A DNA stretch of 64,000 nt from Caldilinea sp. CFX5 (lineage in GTDB: Bacteria; Chloroflexota; Anaerolineae; Caldilineales; Caldilineaceae). Where the stretch lies: positions 1-64,000 of the forward strand of contig QWII01000013.1 in the NCBI GenBank assembly GCA_021405325.1, given 5' to 3'. The translations under genes and the position numbers were made by a program. Shown in pieces: positions 43,107 to 51,661 of the stretch. The notes beneath the pieces were generated by a model that did no database searches, was not told the DNA's origin, and worked only from the letters and a program-made list of their open reading frames with translations. Position 1 is the stretch's first letter, and each line of letters opens with the position of its first letter.

Positions 43107-44507
43107 ATGCGTACACAGAATTTAACCTATCATCTTGTCACCTTGGGCTGCCCCAAGAACAAAGTTGATAGTGACGGCATCGAAATGTTGCTGCAGGCGG
43201 CGACCTACGCCCCGACCGCAGCCGCACGGGATGCCGATGTTTTGATTGTTAATACTTGCGGCTTTTTAGAAGCCGCCAAAGAAGAGTCGATTGGCGTTCT
43301 ACAGGAGTTAGGCCGGAAGAAACGGCGCAACCAGATCCTCATCGCGGCCGGTTGTCTGGCCCAACGCAATGGCGACGAGGTGCTGCAACGGGTCGCCAAG
43401 GTGGATGGTCTGCTGGGCACCCGCCGCTGGATGGATGTATTGGAACTGCTCCACACCATCCGTGGCGGCCAGGATGCGCGCACCCTCCAGCGCTATCAAC
43501 TGTTGGGCGACCCCGATACGGCCTATACCCACGCTGTACCCCGTCCACCGGTTGTCGGCGGCAGCGCCTATTTGAAGATTTCTGACGGCTGTAACGCCCC
43601 TTGCGCCTTCTGCACCATCCCCAGTTTCAAGGGCAAATTGCGCAGTCGCCCGTTGTCAGCGGTGGTCGATGAGGCGCAAGCGCTGGTTGCCGCCGGCGCC
43701 AAAGAACTGGTCGTCGTTGCGCAGGATAGCACCGATTATGGTCGCGACCTTGGCGAGCCTGATAGCCTGCCCCGCCTGCTCGCTGCCATTTGCCAGCGCA
43801 CCGATGAGCGGCTGCGCTGGGTGCGGTTGATGTACGCCTACCCCGGCCATGTCAGCGATGCCTTGATTGAAACGATGGCGGCGCAGGAAAAGATTGTCCC
43901 CTATCTCGATATGCCCTTACAACATGGCGACCCGCGCACCCTCCGCCGGATGCGCCGTCCCAGTCGCTTAGAGATGGTCTATGATCACATGAGCAAGCTG
44001 CGCGCCGTTATGCCCAATATTGCGCTCCGCTCCACCTTTATTGTCGGCTTCCCCGGCGAAACTGAGGAAGAATTTCAAGGCTTGCTCGCTTTTGTCAAAG
44101 CGATTGAATTCGACAAAGTGGGCGCCTTCACCTTTAGCCCCGAACCCGGCACCCCCTCCGCCACCATGCCGGATCAGGTGCCGGATGAAGTCAAGCAGGA
44201 GCGCTATGGCCGCCTGATGGAACTCCAACAACCGATCAGCCTGCGCAAAAATCAGGCCCAGGTGGGCAAGCGGCTGGAAATTCTGGTCGAAGGCGAAGGC
44301 GAGATCGCCGACACCGGCGACCCCCTGCTGCTCGGTCGCAGCTATCGCGATGCGCCGGAGATCGACGGCCTGGTCCTCGTCCCCGGCGTCACCGGAATGC
44401 CTATCGGCGAAATGATGGAAGTCCATATCAATGGCGCAATGGAGTATGATCTGGTGGGCGAGCCGCTGGTGATGGAGACGTTTCGGAGTAAAAAAGCGAA
44501 CCATTAG
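43107..44507 (+). CDS. rimO: Ribosomal protein S12 methylthiotransferase RimO
   Basis: The product opens with H-L-V-T-L-G-C-P-K-N-K-V-D-S, diagnostic of RimO. Cys15, Cys51 and Cys83 are the ligands of the auxiliary cluster in the UPF0004 domain. The radical-SAM cluster motif C-N-A-P-C-A-F-C is at 162-169, and a TRAM domain ends the protein (Q-V-G-K-R-L-E-I-L-V-E-G-E-G, then G-R-S-Y-R-D-A-P-E-I-D-G). RimO adds a methylthio group to Asp88 (E. coli S12 numbering). At 466 residues it is slightly longer than usual. A hairpin overlapping its stop codon isolates it from the convergent gene. Confidence 0.96.
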   Translation: MRTQNLTYHLVTLGCPKNKVDSDGIEMLLQAATYAPTAAARDADVLIVNTCGFLEAAKEESIGVLQELGRKKRRNQILIAAGCLAQRNGDEVLQRVAKVDGLLGTRRWMDVLELLHTIRGGQDARTLQRYQLLGDPDTAYTHAVPRPPVVGGSAYLKISDGCNAPCAFCTIPSFKGKLRSRPLSAVVDEAQALVAAGAKELVVVAQDSTDYGRDLGEPDSLPRLLAAICQRTDERLRWVRLMYAYPGHVSDALIETMAAQEKIVPYLDMPLQHGDPRTLRRMRRPSRLEMVYDHMSKLRAVMPNIALRSTFIVGFPGETEEEFQGLLAFVKAIEFDKVGAFTFSPEPGTPSATMPDQVPDEVKQERYGRLMELQQPISLRKNQAQVGKRLEILVEGEGEIADTGDPLLLGRSYRDAPEIDGLVLVPGVTGMPIGEMMEVHINGAMEYDLVGEPLVMETFRSKKANH

Positions 44508-44561
44508 GTGATTGGTTGATTAGGAGATTGGCGGCAATGCCCTCATCAACCAATCACCTAA
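44504..44561. terminator. 17-bp inverted repeat overlapping the rimO stop
   Basis: 44504-44520 is the exact complement of 44545-44561, loop 24 nt. It lies between convergent genes; the rimO stop codon is inside the first arm. Confidence 0.75.
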
Positions 44562-44564
44562 TTC

Positions 44565-45233
44565 TCACCCAAACCACCCGCGCCGCTGCGCTTGCCGTTG
44601 GCGGAGCGCTTGTACGAGTTGAGCGGTTTGCTGTTGGAGGGCGGTGACGGTCTGTTCCAGAGCACGGACGCGACCTTCGAGACGTTCTTTGCGGGTCTCT
44701 TCCCGGCGCTGATATTCGGCAAAGGTGCGTTCAACTTCGAGGACGCGATCGCGCAATTTGCGATTTTCGTCCTTCAGATTAAAATTGTCTTGCACTACCA
44801 CGTTGACCACTTCGCGCACGGTGGTCTGCCCGTTGAGGATGCTCTGCTGGCTGTTGGCAATGGTGCTTAAAAGATCGGTGACAACGGTAGGGACGCCAGG
44901 GTTGTCGCTGCTGACGGTGATTTCGTGGCTGTGATGGGGCGCCAGGGCGTTGGCAACCGGCGGCGGGATGATGCGTTTCGGCGTCAGCCGAATGCGCACT
45001 TCGTCATCGTCAAACCCCTGATCCAGATATTTTTGCACGGTCAACAAGACGGCAATATCAGCGCTGGTATAACGTGGCGGCATCGCCAGGGTTTCAGCGC
45101 CCAGGAAATCGGCAAAGCGTTGATTCCACTGGCGCAAGGTATCCAGCGGAATCTGGAGATGATTCGCTACTTCGACCAGCGTATACAAATATTCCATTGT
45201 CTCTGGGCCGCTGCTTATTTGATCACTGGGCAT
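44565..45233 (-). CDS. MerR-like HTH protein with long coiled coil
   Basis: I chose ATG 45233; the frame runs on to TTG 45293, but that part lies in a palindromic repeat. Residues about 14-75 are a MerR-type HTH: Y-T-L-V-E-V-A-N-H-L-Q-I-P-L-D-T-L-R-Q-W, then P-R-Y-T-S-A-D-I-A-V-L. Residues about 145-218 are a charged coiled coil (L-K-D-E-N-R-K-L-R-D-R-V; L-E-G-R-V-R-A-L-E-Q), ending in a basic tail. The order resembles RacA/KyrA-type chromosome-binding proteins and MerR regulators with coiled-coil dimerisation. No effector domain is seen. The SD is weak. Confidence 0.72.
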   Translation of the reverse strand: MPSDQISSGPETMEYLYTLVEVANHLQIPLDTLRQWNQRFADFLGAETLAMPPRYTSADIAVLLTVQKYLDQGFDDDEVRIRLTPKRIIPPPVANALAPHHSHEITVSSDNPGVPTVVTDLLSTIANSQQSILNGQTTVREVVNVVVQDNFNLKDENRKLRDRVLEVERTFAEYQRREETRKERLEGRVRALEQTVTALQQQTAQLVQALRQRQAQRRGWFG

Positions 45234-45259
45234 AGCGATGCTCGGTAGGTGTGGTTGGT

Positions 45260-45312
45260 TAGGTAGTGTGTTCGTTGGTTTCGACAGGCTCAACCAACGA
45301 GCACACTACCTA
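45260..45312. repeat. Palindrome sharing the GTTGGTT-TCGACAGGCTC-AACCAAC core
   Basis: The 21-bp arms 45260-45280 and 45292-45312 have one mismatch. The core is that of the 35713 copy with one loop change (A to G), while the outer arms are unrelated. Confidence 0.85.
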
Positions 45313-45318
45313 CCAAAT

Positions 45319-45645
45319 TTATTTATCAACAACCCGCCAGGTTGTGTCAACAACTTTCTCTTGGTTGTTGGCGGTGGCGCCTGATTGGCTTTGTTGGCCG
45401 GCCGTTGCTTGCTCATTCCGTGCCGCCATTTGTAGCAACATGCTGATCGCCAGGATGACGACCGCAATATCATCAAACGGCAGAACCGGCATGAGATCGA
45501 CCGGCCAGATCCAGTAGAGGATGGCGCCAATCGGCAATAACCATTTCCAGCCGGGCACGCTGGGGTCGCGCAATAGTTGCCAGATCCGTTGCAGATCACG
45601 CATAATAGAACCCGTGTTGCGGGGTGAAGTTGGCCCTGTTGCCAT
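45319..45645 (-). CDS. DUF1232 (YkvA-like) small membrane protein
   Basis: AGGAAA precedes ATG 45645. The core P-I-G-A-I-L-Y-W-I-W-P-V-D-L-M-P-V-L and the following D-D-I-A-V-V-I-L-A-I are typical of the DUF1232 family, which has one or two TM helices and conserved P-x-D-L-x-P. The function of the family is unknown. The protein has a hydrophilic Gln/Ser-rich C-terminus of about 40 residues. It lies upstream of the MerR-like gene on the same strand, separated by the palindrome. Confidence 0.85.
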   Translation of the reverse strand: MATGPTSPRNTGSIMRDLQRIWQLLRDPSVPGWKWLLPIGAILYWIWPVDLMPVLPFDDIAVVILAISMLLQMAARNEQATAGQQSQSGATANNQEKVVDTTWRVVDK

Positions 45646-45743
45646 AACACAAATTTCCTTTCACAAAAACGGCTAGAACAAGTATAACGAAGTTTTTTGA
45701 CACTGACAACTATCGATTAGTCCAGAGTCCAGAGTCAATCACT

Positions 45744-45808
45744 GACTACGCGACTCAGGACTAATTGACCCAGGACTAACTGACTTCGGACTACGCGACT
45801 CAGGACTA
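45744..45808. repeat. Exact 20-bp direct repeat, 45-bp period
   Basis: The 20-mer starting GACTACGCGACTC is at 45744-45763 and again at 45789-45808. Related CAGGACTAA words lie between them, and a diverged inverted copy (TAGTCCAGAGTC) precedes them. All of this falls in the 178-nt divergent gap before the next gene. Confidence 0.8.
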
Positions 45809-45823
45809 CCAGACTTTACGCCT

Positions 45824-47338
45824 ATGCCTACGACTTCCCAGATGTTAGCAGAGTACCCTGATATTCTCCTCCAGGTGTTGGCCGAATTGCGCGGCGCCTT
45901 TTTGGATGGCGCCGATACGCGGGAGCAGGCCATTGAACTGCTCTCGGCGCAGATTACTGACCCCACCTCGGTACAGTTTGCCTATCAGGAAGTCAGCGAC
46001 ATGAGCGATAGCGCCAAAACGGCCGTTGAAACACTATTGCGCGAAAATGGCGAAATGGCCGAAGCGCAATTCAGCCGGGAGTTTGGCAGCATCCGCCAGA
46101 TGGGGCCGGCCAAGTTGGAACGGGAAACGCCCTGGCTTTACCCCGAAAGCATTGCCGAATTGCTCTATTATTATGGGTTGCTCGGGCGCGGCTTCAAAGG
46201 CGCCGGTCAACGCGCCCATACCGTTGTTTATTTGCCCAGTGATATTACGCCCTGGTTGCCTCATCCGCAGAACCCGGCCATGGCCAGCACCTTGCCCATT
46301 CAATCGGTGCCGCCGCCGCCTGCCGCCCGCATGTTGCCCAACGAGGATAGCTTGCTGGAAGATATGGGCGCCCTGCTCGGTTTTCTCCATACGGACCGCT
46401 TGCGATTGACGGCCCGTGGCCCTCACCCCGAAGATATTGATCGCTTTGTGCAACGTCTGCAAATTCCCTTTGGCGACGACGCGCCCGAATTAAACACACG
46501 GCTGGCGCTCCTGCTTCATCTGGCGAATCGCCTCGGCTGGCTCCGCCGCAGTGATGGCGATGTCGTGCAGTTGACTCACAACCGAGTGCGTCTCTTTTTG
46601 GAAAAGACGCGCAACGAACAGCGCACCGCCCTCTGGGAAGCGTGGTTGCATTCCCCCGAATGGAACGACCTCTGTCGCACGCCCGGTCTGGAATGCACCA
46701 ATACCGACACCTGGCGCAACGACCCGCTGCAAACCCGGCAAACCTTACTAGCGGTCTTTGCCAAACTCCAGCCGGGCGCCTGGTATAGCCGCTTTGATCT
46801 GCTCGAAACCATCAAAACCTTGGAACCCGATTTTCAGCGCCCGGCCGGCAACTATGATACCTGGTATATTCGCAATACGAATACGCAGGAGTTTCTGAAA
46901 GGTTTCGCTCAATGGGACGGCGTCGAAGGCGCACTGATCCGCTTTCTCATCGACGGCCCGCTCTACTGGCTCGCCGCCGTCGATCTGGCCGAACCTTCCG
47001 CCGGCGATGATCTGCTTTTCTCATTGAGCGCCTGGGGCGCCATCTGGCTCGGTCACAACACCCCCCAACCCCACGAACCCATGCGGCGCTCCCTCACCGT
47101 GGGCGAAGATTTCACCATCCGTCTCCCCCCCGGCAGCCCCCTGGCCGACCGTTTTCGCGTCGAACGCTTTGCCCAATGGCAAGCCAGCTACCCCGACTAT
47201 GTCTACCAGATCAACCAACGCAGCCTCAAACGCGCCATCGACGAAGGCATCACCCCCCAACAACTGCTCACCTTCCTCCAAAGCCACGCCCCCGTTGTGC
47301 CGGAGAAGGTGCAGACGGCGTTATTGCGCTTTCGGTGA
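45824..47338 (+). CDS. Helicase_C_3/XPB-type domain protein without a helicase core
   Basis: The 504-residue protein has no Walker A or DEAH motif. Its last about 75 residues (D-F-T-I-R-L-P-P-G-S-P-L, then R-V-E-R-F-A-Q-W, Y-V-Y-Q-I-N-Q-R-S-L-K-R-A-I-D-E-G-I, L-L-T-F-L) match the helicase-associated Helicase_C_3 (XPB/Ssl2-related) pattern widespread in Actinobacteria and Chloroflexota. The N-terminal half is helical with L-R-E-N-G-E-M-A-E-A-Q-F (WH-like). It may recognise DNA or partner with a separate helicase. No partner gene is adjacent. No SD is obvious; the start is chosen by frame length. Confidence 0.72.
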   Translation: MPTTSQMLAEYPDILLQVLAELRGAFLDGADTREQAIELLSAQITDPTSVQFAYQEVSDMSDSAKTAVETLLRENGEMAEAQFSREFGSIRQMGPAKLERETPWLYPESIAELLYYYGLLGRGFKGAGQRAHTVVYLPSDITPWLPHPQNPAMASTLPIQSVPPPPAARMLPNEDSLLEDMGALLGFLHTDRLRLTARGPHPEDIDRFVQRLQIPFGDDAPELNTRLALLLHLANRLGWLRRSDGDVVQLTHNRVRLFLEKTRNEQRTALWEAWLHSPEWNDLCRTPGLECTNTDTWRNDPLQTRQTLLAVFAKLQPGAWYSRFDLLETIKTLEPDFQRPAGNYDTWYIRNTNTQEFLKGFAQWDGVEGALIRFLIDGPLYWLAAVDLAEPSAGDDLLFSLSAWGAIWLGHNTPQPHEPMRRSLTVGEDFTIRLPPGSPLADRFRVERFAQWQASYPDYVYQINQRSLKRAIDEGITPQQLLTFLQSHAPVVPEKVQTALLRFR

Positions 47339-47348
47339 TAGGTAGATA

Positions 47349-47511
47349 GGTAGACAGGTACACAGGGAAATAGGACGTATCTACCTGTCTACCCAATGGG
47401 GTCGGGGTCAACGGGTGGCAAAACCACATGGTAGACAGGGAAATAGGACGTATCTACCTGTCTACCTATCTACCTGTCTACCTGTCTACCTGTCTACCTG
47501 TCTACCTATCC
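47349..47511. repeat. Duplicated hairpin followed by CTACCTGT microsatellite
   Basis: A hairpin (GGTAGACAGG ... CCTGTCTACC) with inner GGAAATAGGACGTATC occurs at about 47349-47393 and again at about 47430-47466. An 8-bp tandem repeat, CTACC(T)(G/A)T, then runs to about 47511 with roughly seven units. Confidence 0.85.
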
Positions 47512-47541
47512 CCCCAATCCAACTTTTGTGCATGACGGGGG

Positions 47542-47570
47542 TTGACATCTGGATTAAAAACGGGTAAGAT
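47542..47570 (+). promoter_or_regulatory. Sigma-70-type promoter of the peptide ABC operon
   Basis: TTGACA (47542-47547), 17-nt spacer, TAAGAT (47565-47570). The leader of about 165 nt contains an inverted repeat CGATCATCA (47621-47629) / TGATGATCG (47645-47653), a possible operator or hairpin. Confidence 0.8.
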
Positions 47571-47744
47571 GGGGCAGCCTCTAGCAATCACAACTGTCAA
47601 ACTTCTTTGATCATCGAACACGATCATCAATGGTAGATTATCAATGATGATCGATTGCCCATAGCGCTACCTTGTGCCTGGCGTTTGATGGTGAGTTGCT
47701 TACTACCATAGTTCAACCAAACAAAATTTAACAAGGAGAATTTT

Positions 47745-49502
47745 ATGGCACGTCAATTGAGGAGATTGCAACTATTTGGGCTACTAGCAATTTTAGCCAT
47801 GTTGGTCGCCGCCTGTCCGGCGCCGGCAGCGCCGGGTGGCGCGGCGGCGCCAGCGGCGCCGGCAGCGCCGTCCCGCACAGGCAAGGATCTAAAGATTCTT
47901 TACTGGCAAGCTCCCACTATTTTGAACCCGCACCAATCGAGCGGCACCAAAGACTTTGATGCTGCTACTGTGATTCTGGAGCCGTTGGCGCGCTGGAGCG
48001 AAAAGGATGAACTTGTGCCCTACCTGGCGGCTGAAATCCCGACCGTGGAAAATGGCGGTGTTGCAGCCGATGGCACAAGCGTTACTTGGAAGCTGAAAGA
48101 GGGCCTCAAGTGGTCTGATGGCACTGATGTCACGGCGGATGATGTTGTTTTTACCTGGCAATATTGCGCCGATGAGGCGACGGCTTGCACCACCAATGCC
48201 AACTTTACACCCATTGCCAATGTGGAAGCAGTCGACGCCACCACCGTCAAAGTTACCTGGGCGGAGCCAAACCCCAATCCCTATGTCTCCTTTGTGGGCC
48301 AGCAGGGGATGATCTTGCAAAAGGCGCAATTCGGCAACTGCATCGGCGCTAATGCGATCAACGATGCTGACTGTCAGGCGGCGAACCTGGCGCCGATTGG
48401 CACCAACGCCTGGAAATTAAAGGAATTTAAACCCGGCGATGTGGTCGTTTACGAACGCAATGAGCAGTATCGCGATGCGGCCAATGTTTACTTTGACACC
48501 GTTGAAATCAAGGGCGGCGGCGATGCCACGTCGGCGGCGCGTGCTGTTTGTGAAACCGGTGAAGTTGACTATTCCTGGAACTTGCAGGTGCAAAAGGCTG
48601 TTCTCGAACCGATTTTGGCAGCCGGTCTGTGTGATTCGGTGGCCGGCGGCTCCTTTGGCGTTGAACGCATTGTCGTCAACTTTGCCAATCCTGATCCGGC
48701 CTTGGCTGACAAGCGCAGTGAACCCGATCAACCCCATCCTTTCCTGACCGACCTCAAGGTGCGTCAGGCCATCAATATGGCGATTGATCGCCAGGCGATT
48801 GCCGAACAGCTTTATGGACCCACAGGGGAACCAACCTGCAATATTCTCGTCGTGCCGGCCAATCTTAATTCGCAAAACACCTCATGTGAGCGTGACGTTG
48901 AGGGCGCCAAGGCCTTGCTTGATGAAGCCGGTTATGTTGACAGCGATGGGGATGGCGTCCGTGAGGCGAATGGCGTGAAGATGGCGCTCTCCTTCCAGAC
49001 TTCGATCAACCCATTGCGCCAGGGTGAGCAATCCATTGTCAAGGCGAACCTGGCCGAAATTGGCATTCAGGTTGACTTGAAGGCCATTGACGCCGGCGTC
49101 TTCTTTGGTGGCGATCCGGGCAACCCTGATACGCTCAACAAGATGTATGTTGACATTCAGATGTATACCAACGGTCCGGAAGGCCCAAGCCCGACTTCCT
49201 ATTTTGAAGGTTGGACTTGTGAAAAGGTCAATTCTGCGGCTAATCAGTGGCAAGCGGGGAACGACGGGCGCTATTGCAACCCGGCGTATGATGAACTCTT
49301 TGCTCAATACGCCAAGGAATTCGATGCGGCCAAGCGTGCTGAATTGGCGATTCAACTCAACGATATTCTGGTTAATGATGTGGCGCTTATTCCTTTGATC
49401 AACCGCTTTACCCCTCAGGGCAAGTTGAAGAACCTCGAAGGACCGACCCATAATACCTTTGATTCGGTCATCTGGAATATTGCCCAGTGGAAACGCAAAT
49501 AA
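47745..49502 (+). CDS. Oligopeptide/dipeptide-type ABC substrate-binding lipoprotein
   Basis: AAGGAG lies before the ATG. The lipobox V-A-A-C puts the lipidated Cys at 24, followed by an Ala/Pro/Gly linker. The mature protein is SBP family 5: L-N-P-H-Q-S-S-G, W-K-L-K-E-G-L-K-W-S-D-G, T-A-D-D-V-V-F-T-W, then V-R-Q-A-I-N-M-A-I-D-R and L-D-E-A-G-Y. At 585 residues it has the usual size. It captures peptides or other ligands outside the membrane and hands them to the permeases encoded next. A hairpin separates it from them, so it is likely made in excess over the permeases. Confidence 0.93.
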   Translation: MARQLRRLQLFGLLAILAMLVAACPAPAAPGGAAAPAAPAAPSRTGKDLKILYWQAPTILNPHQSSGTKDFDAATVILEPLARWSEKDELVPYLAAEIPTVENGGVAADGTSVTWKLKEGLKWSDGTDVTADDVVFTWQYCADEATACTTNANFTPIANVEAVDATTVKVTWAEPNPNPYVSFVGQQGMILQKAQFGNCIGANAINDADCQAANLAPIGTNAWKLKEFKPGDVVVYERNEQYRDAANVYFDTVEIKGGGDATSAARAVCETGEVDYSWNLQVQKAVLEPILAAGLCDSVAGGSFGVERIVVNFANPDPALADKRSEPDQPHPFLTDLKVRQAINMAIDRQAIAEQLYGPTGEPTCNILVVPANLNSQNTSCERDVEGAKALLDEAGYVDSDGDGVREANGVKMALSFQTSINPLRQGEQSIVKANLAEIGIQVDLKAIDAGVFFGGDPGNPDTLNKMYVDIQMYTNGPEGPSPTSYFEGWTCEKVNSAANQWQAGNDGRYCNPAYDELFAQYAKEFDAAKRAELAIQLNDILVNDVALIPLINRFTPQGKLKNLEGPTHNTFDSVIWNIAQWKRK

Positions 49503-49525
49503 GGTAAATCAGTAGTTAGTTGCAC

Positions 49526-49557
49526 ATGCAGGGGTCGTCTACTTACGGCCCCTGCAT
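49526..49557 (+). terminator. Hairpin between binding-protein and permease genes
   Basis: ATGCAGGGGTCGT (49526-49538) pairs with ACGGCCCCTGCAT (49545-49557) with one G-T position. It lacks a U-tract, so it may be a partial terminator or mRNA stabiliser within the operon. Confidence 0.65.
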
Positions 49558-49593
49558 CTGTTTTGGTTACCTACTCACGTAAGGACCCACGGT

Positions 49594-50553
49594 ATGTCCC
49601 AATATATTCTGCGGCGTATAATGGTTGCCATCCCCACGTTGCTGATCATCAGTTTTATCATTTTTGCCATTCTGGCGCTGGCGCCAGGTGATCCAATGGC
49701 GCAGTTCGCGCTCAACCCCGCCATTCCGGAATCGACACGCGAGATGATCAGACATCAGCTTGGGCTTGATCAGCCGTGGCCCGTGCGCTATGTCAAGTGG
49801 TTAACCGCGCTCTTCCAAGGCAATTGGGGCTTCTCTTTTCAAACCAAAGGTCCAGTCATTGATTTGATCTTTCAGCGACTACCGCAAACGTTACAGGTTG
49901 TTGGCGTCGCTTATGTGATTGCTGTTTTGTTGGCGATCCCGGCCGGCATTATCTCTGCTGTACGGCAATATTCCCTCTTCGACCAAGTGCTAACTTTAGG
50001 TTCTTTTATTGGCTTCTCTGTCCCTTCATTTTTTACTGGTCTCTTGCTCATGCTAATTTTTTCGATTAGCCTGGGGTGGTTTCCCATTGTCTACAGTTCA
50101 ACGCTACAGGTGACCGACTGGGCAACCTTTGGCCAGCAAGCGCGGCAAATGGCGCTACCGGTGACGGTCTTGCTTGTGCAACAGACCGGCGCCCTTACAC
50201 GGTTTATGCGTTCTTCCATGCTCGATAATATGCCGCTGGAATATGTACGCACGGCGCGCTCCAAAGGCTTGAAGGAACAAGTTGTTATCCTCCGCCATAT
50301 TGTGCGCAATAGTATGATTCCTGTCGTCACTGTGATTGCCCTAGGCATCCCCACCGTCTTTGCCGGCGCCATTGTGACAGAAAATTTATTTCGGGTCAAT
50401 GGCTTAGGCCAACTATTGATTACATCGATTCAAAATTCTGATACACCTGTCGTGATGGCTTTAACCTTTATTTTTGCGATTTTGACAGTGTTTTTTAACA
50501 TTATTGCCGATATTGTCTATGGCTTTCTTGACCCGCGCGTACGTTTCGATTGA
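49594..50553 (+). CDS. DppB/OppB-type ABC permease
   Basis: The 319-residue protein begins M-S-Q-Y-I-L-R-R-I-M-V-A-I-P-T-L-L-I-I-S, the standard start of DppB-type permeases, and has six TM segments. The EAA loop is visible near 230 (E-Y-V-R-T-A-R-S-K-G-L), where it would contact an ATPase subunit. The end, D-I-V-Y-G-F-L-D-P-R-V-R, is also characteristic. It forms the channel with the next gene, 15 nt downstream. Confidence 0.94.
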   Translation: MSQYILRRIMVAIPTLLIISFIIFAILALAPGDPMAQFALNPAIPESTREMIRHQLGLDQPWPVRYVKWLTALFQGNWGFSFQTKGPVIDLIFQRLPQTLQVVGVAYVIAVLLAIPAGIISAVRQYSLFDQVLTLGSFIGFSVPSFFTGLLLMLIFSISLGWFPIVYSSTLQVTDWATFGQQARQMALPVTVLLVQQTGALTRFMRSSMLDNMPLEYVRTARSKGLKEQVVILRHIVRNSMIPVVTVIALGIPTVFAGAIVTENLFRVNGLGQLLITSIQNSDTPVVMALTFIFAILTVFFNIIADIVYGFLDPRVRFD

Positions 50554-50568
50554 GCAGAGAGGTTTTAT

Positions 50569-51504
50569 ATGGCAACCATGACAACCGCCATACGTTCACG
50601 GCAAACCGACAAACAGCTTGCATCGCCACCACGTACGCTTTGGAGTGATACCTGGCGCCGCTTCCGCCGCCACCGTTTGGCGATGGTTGGCGCCGCCATG
50701 CTGGCGCTTTTTGCCTTGGCTGCCCTCTTTGGACCACTGTTCTATGGGATGGATCCTGAAGCGCTGGATTTTGCTGCTGTGTTGGTTGCTCCTGGCTATC
50801 CTGGCCATTCGCTTGGCACCGATGAGTTGGGACGCGATCTGTTAGCGCGCCTCTTTTATGGGGGGCGCATTTCGCTGGCGGTTGGTTTCGTGGCCATGTT
50901 GATCGATGTGCTGTTAGGCGCGGCGATTGGCGCTGTGGCTGGCTACTTTGGTGGGAAGACCGATCAAATCTTGATGCGTATCACCGATCTCTTTTTGTCG
51001 CTGCCAGTGTTGCCGGTTCTCTTGTTGACCATTTACCTCTTTGGCGAACCGGTCCGCAAAGCGTTAGGCCCTGAAATTGGCATTTTTGTTATTGTCGTCA
51101 GTATGATTGGTTGTCTAGCCTGGATGCCGACGGCGCGCATTGTACGCGCAACTTTTCTTTCGCTCAAACAGAAAGAATTTGTGGAAGCGGCCGCCTCCTT
51201 AGGTGTAAGACGGCGGTCAATTATGTTTAAGCATATTTTGCCGAATGCCCTTAGCCCCATTATCGTCGCGGCTACGCTGGGCGTCGGCAATGCGATTATT
51301 ACCGAATCGGTAATCTCTTTTCTTGGCGTCGGCTTTCCGCCCGATACACCCACTTGGGGACGCCTCGTAACAGACGGCAGCCAATTTCTCCAGGCTGCAC
51401 CCTGGCTCGCCATTGCGCCTGGCGCGCTCATCTTCCTCACCGTCCTCAGCATCAATTTCATGGGCGACGGCCTGCGCGACGCCCTCGACCCGCGTCAACG
51501 CTAA
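50569..51504 (+). CDS. DppC/OppC-type ABC permease
   Basis: The 311-residue protein has an extended cytosolic N-terminus, a first TM at about 45-65, H-S-L-G-T-D-E-L-G-R-D-L (the DppC signature) at about 84, and five more TM helices. The EAA loop is K-E-F-V-E-A-A-A-S-L-G near 205 and the end reads L-R-D-A-L-D-P-R. No ATPase gene (DppD/DppF) follows; a long hairpin does. The ATPases must come from elsewhere in the genome. Confidence 0.94.
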   Translation: MATMTTAIRSRQTDKQLASPPRTLWSDTWRRFRRHRLAMVGAAMLALFALAALFGPLFYGMDPEALDFAAVLVAPGYPGHSLGTDELGRDLLARLFYGGRISLAVGFVAMLIDVLLGAAIGAVAGYFGGKTDQILMRITDLFLSLPVLPVLLLTIYLFGEPVRKALGPEIGIFVIVVSMIGCLAWMPTARIVRATFLSLKQKEFVEAAASLGVRRRSIMFKHILPNALSPIIVAATLGVGNAIITESVISFLGVGFPPDTPTWGRLVTDGSQFLQAAPWLAIAPGALIFLTVLSINFMGDGLRDALDPRQR

Positions 51505-51507
51505 TAG

Positions 51508-51588
51508 AACAGAACAACGGATTTAGGAAGTAACGGATTTTGCTCATTGCGCAAAGCATCCGTTGCTTCCTAAATCCGTTGTTCTGTT
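51508..51588. terminator. Long hairpin terminator after the ABC operon
   Basis: The outer 23-bp arms (about 51508-51530 with 51566-51588) are essentially perfect and an inner stem (AACGGA/TCCGTT) continues them. It starts 4 nt after the stop codon and is followed by TTCC. Confidence 0.85.
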
Positions 51589-51595
51589 TTCCTTC

Positions 51596-51624
51596 TTGTC
51601 ATAGAACGAATCCCGGCATACAAT
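51596..51624 (+). promoter_or_regulatory. Promoter of the dehydrogenase gene
   Basis: TTGTCA (51596-51601), 17-nt spacer, TACAAT (51619-51624), directly after the hairpin terminator. Confidence 0.75.
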
Positions 51625-51661
51625 AGAGAAAAACGGAAGAGGGTACACAGGGGGAAGCGCT

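Noticed and set aside
47451..47511. A small CRISPR array
   Set aside because: The repeat is a contiguous 8-bp tandem without spacers.
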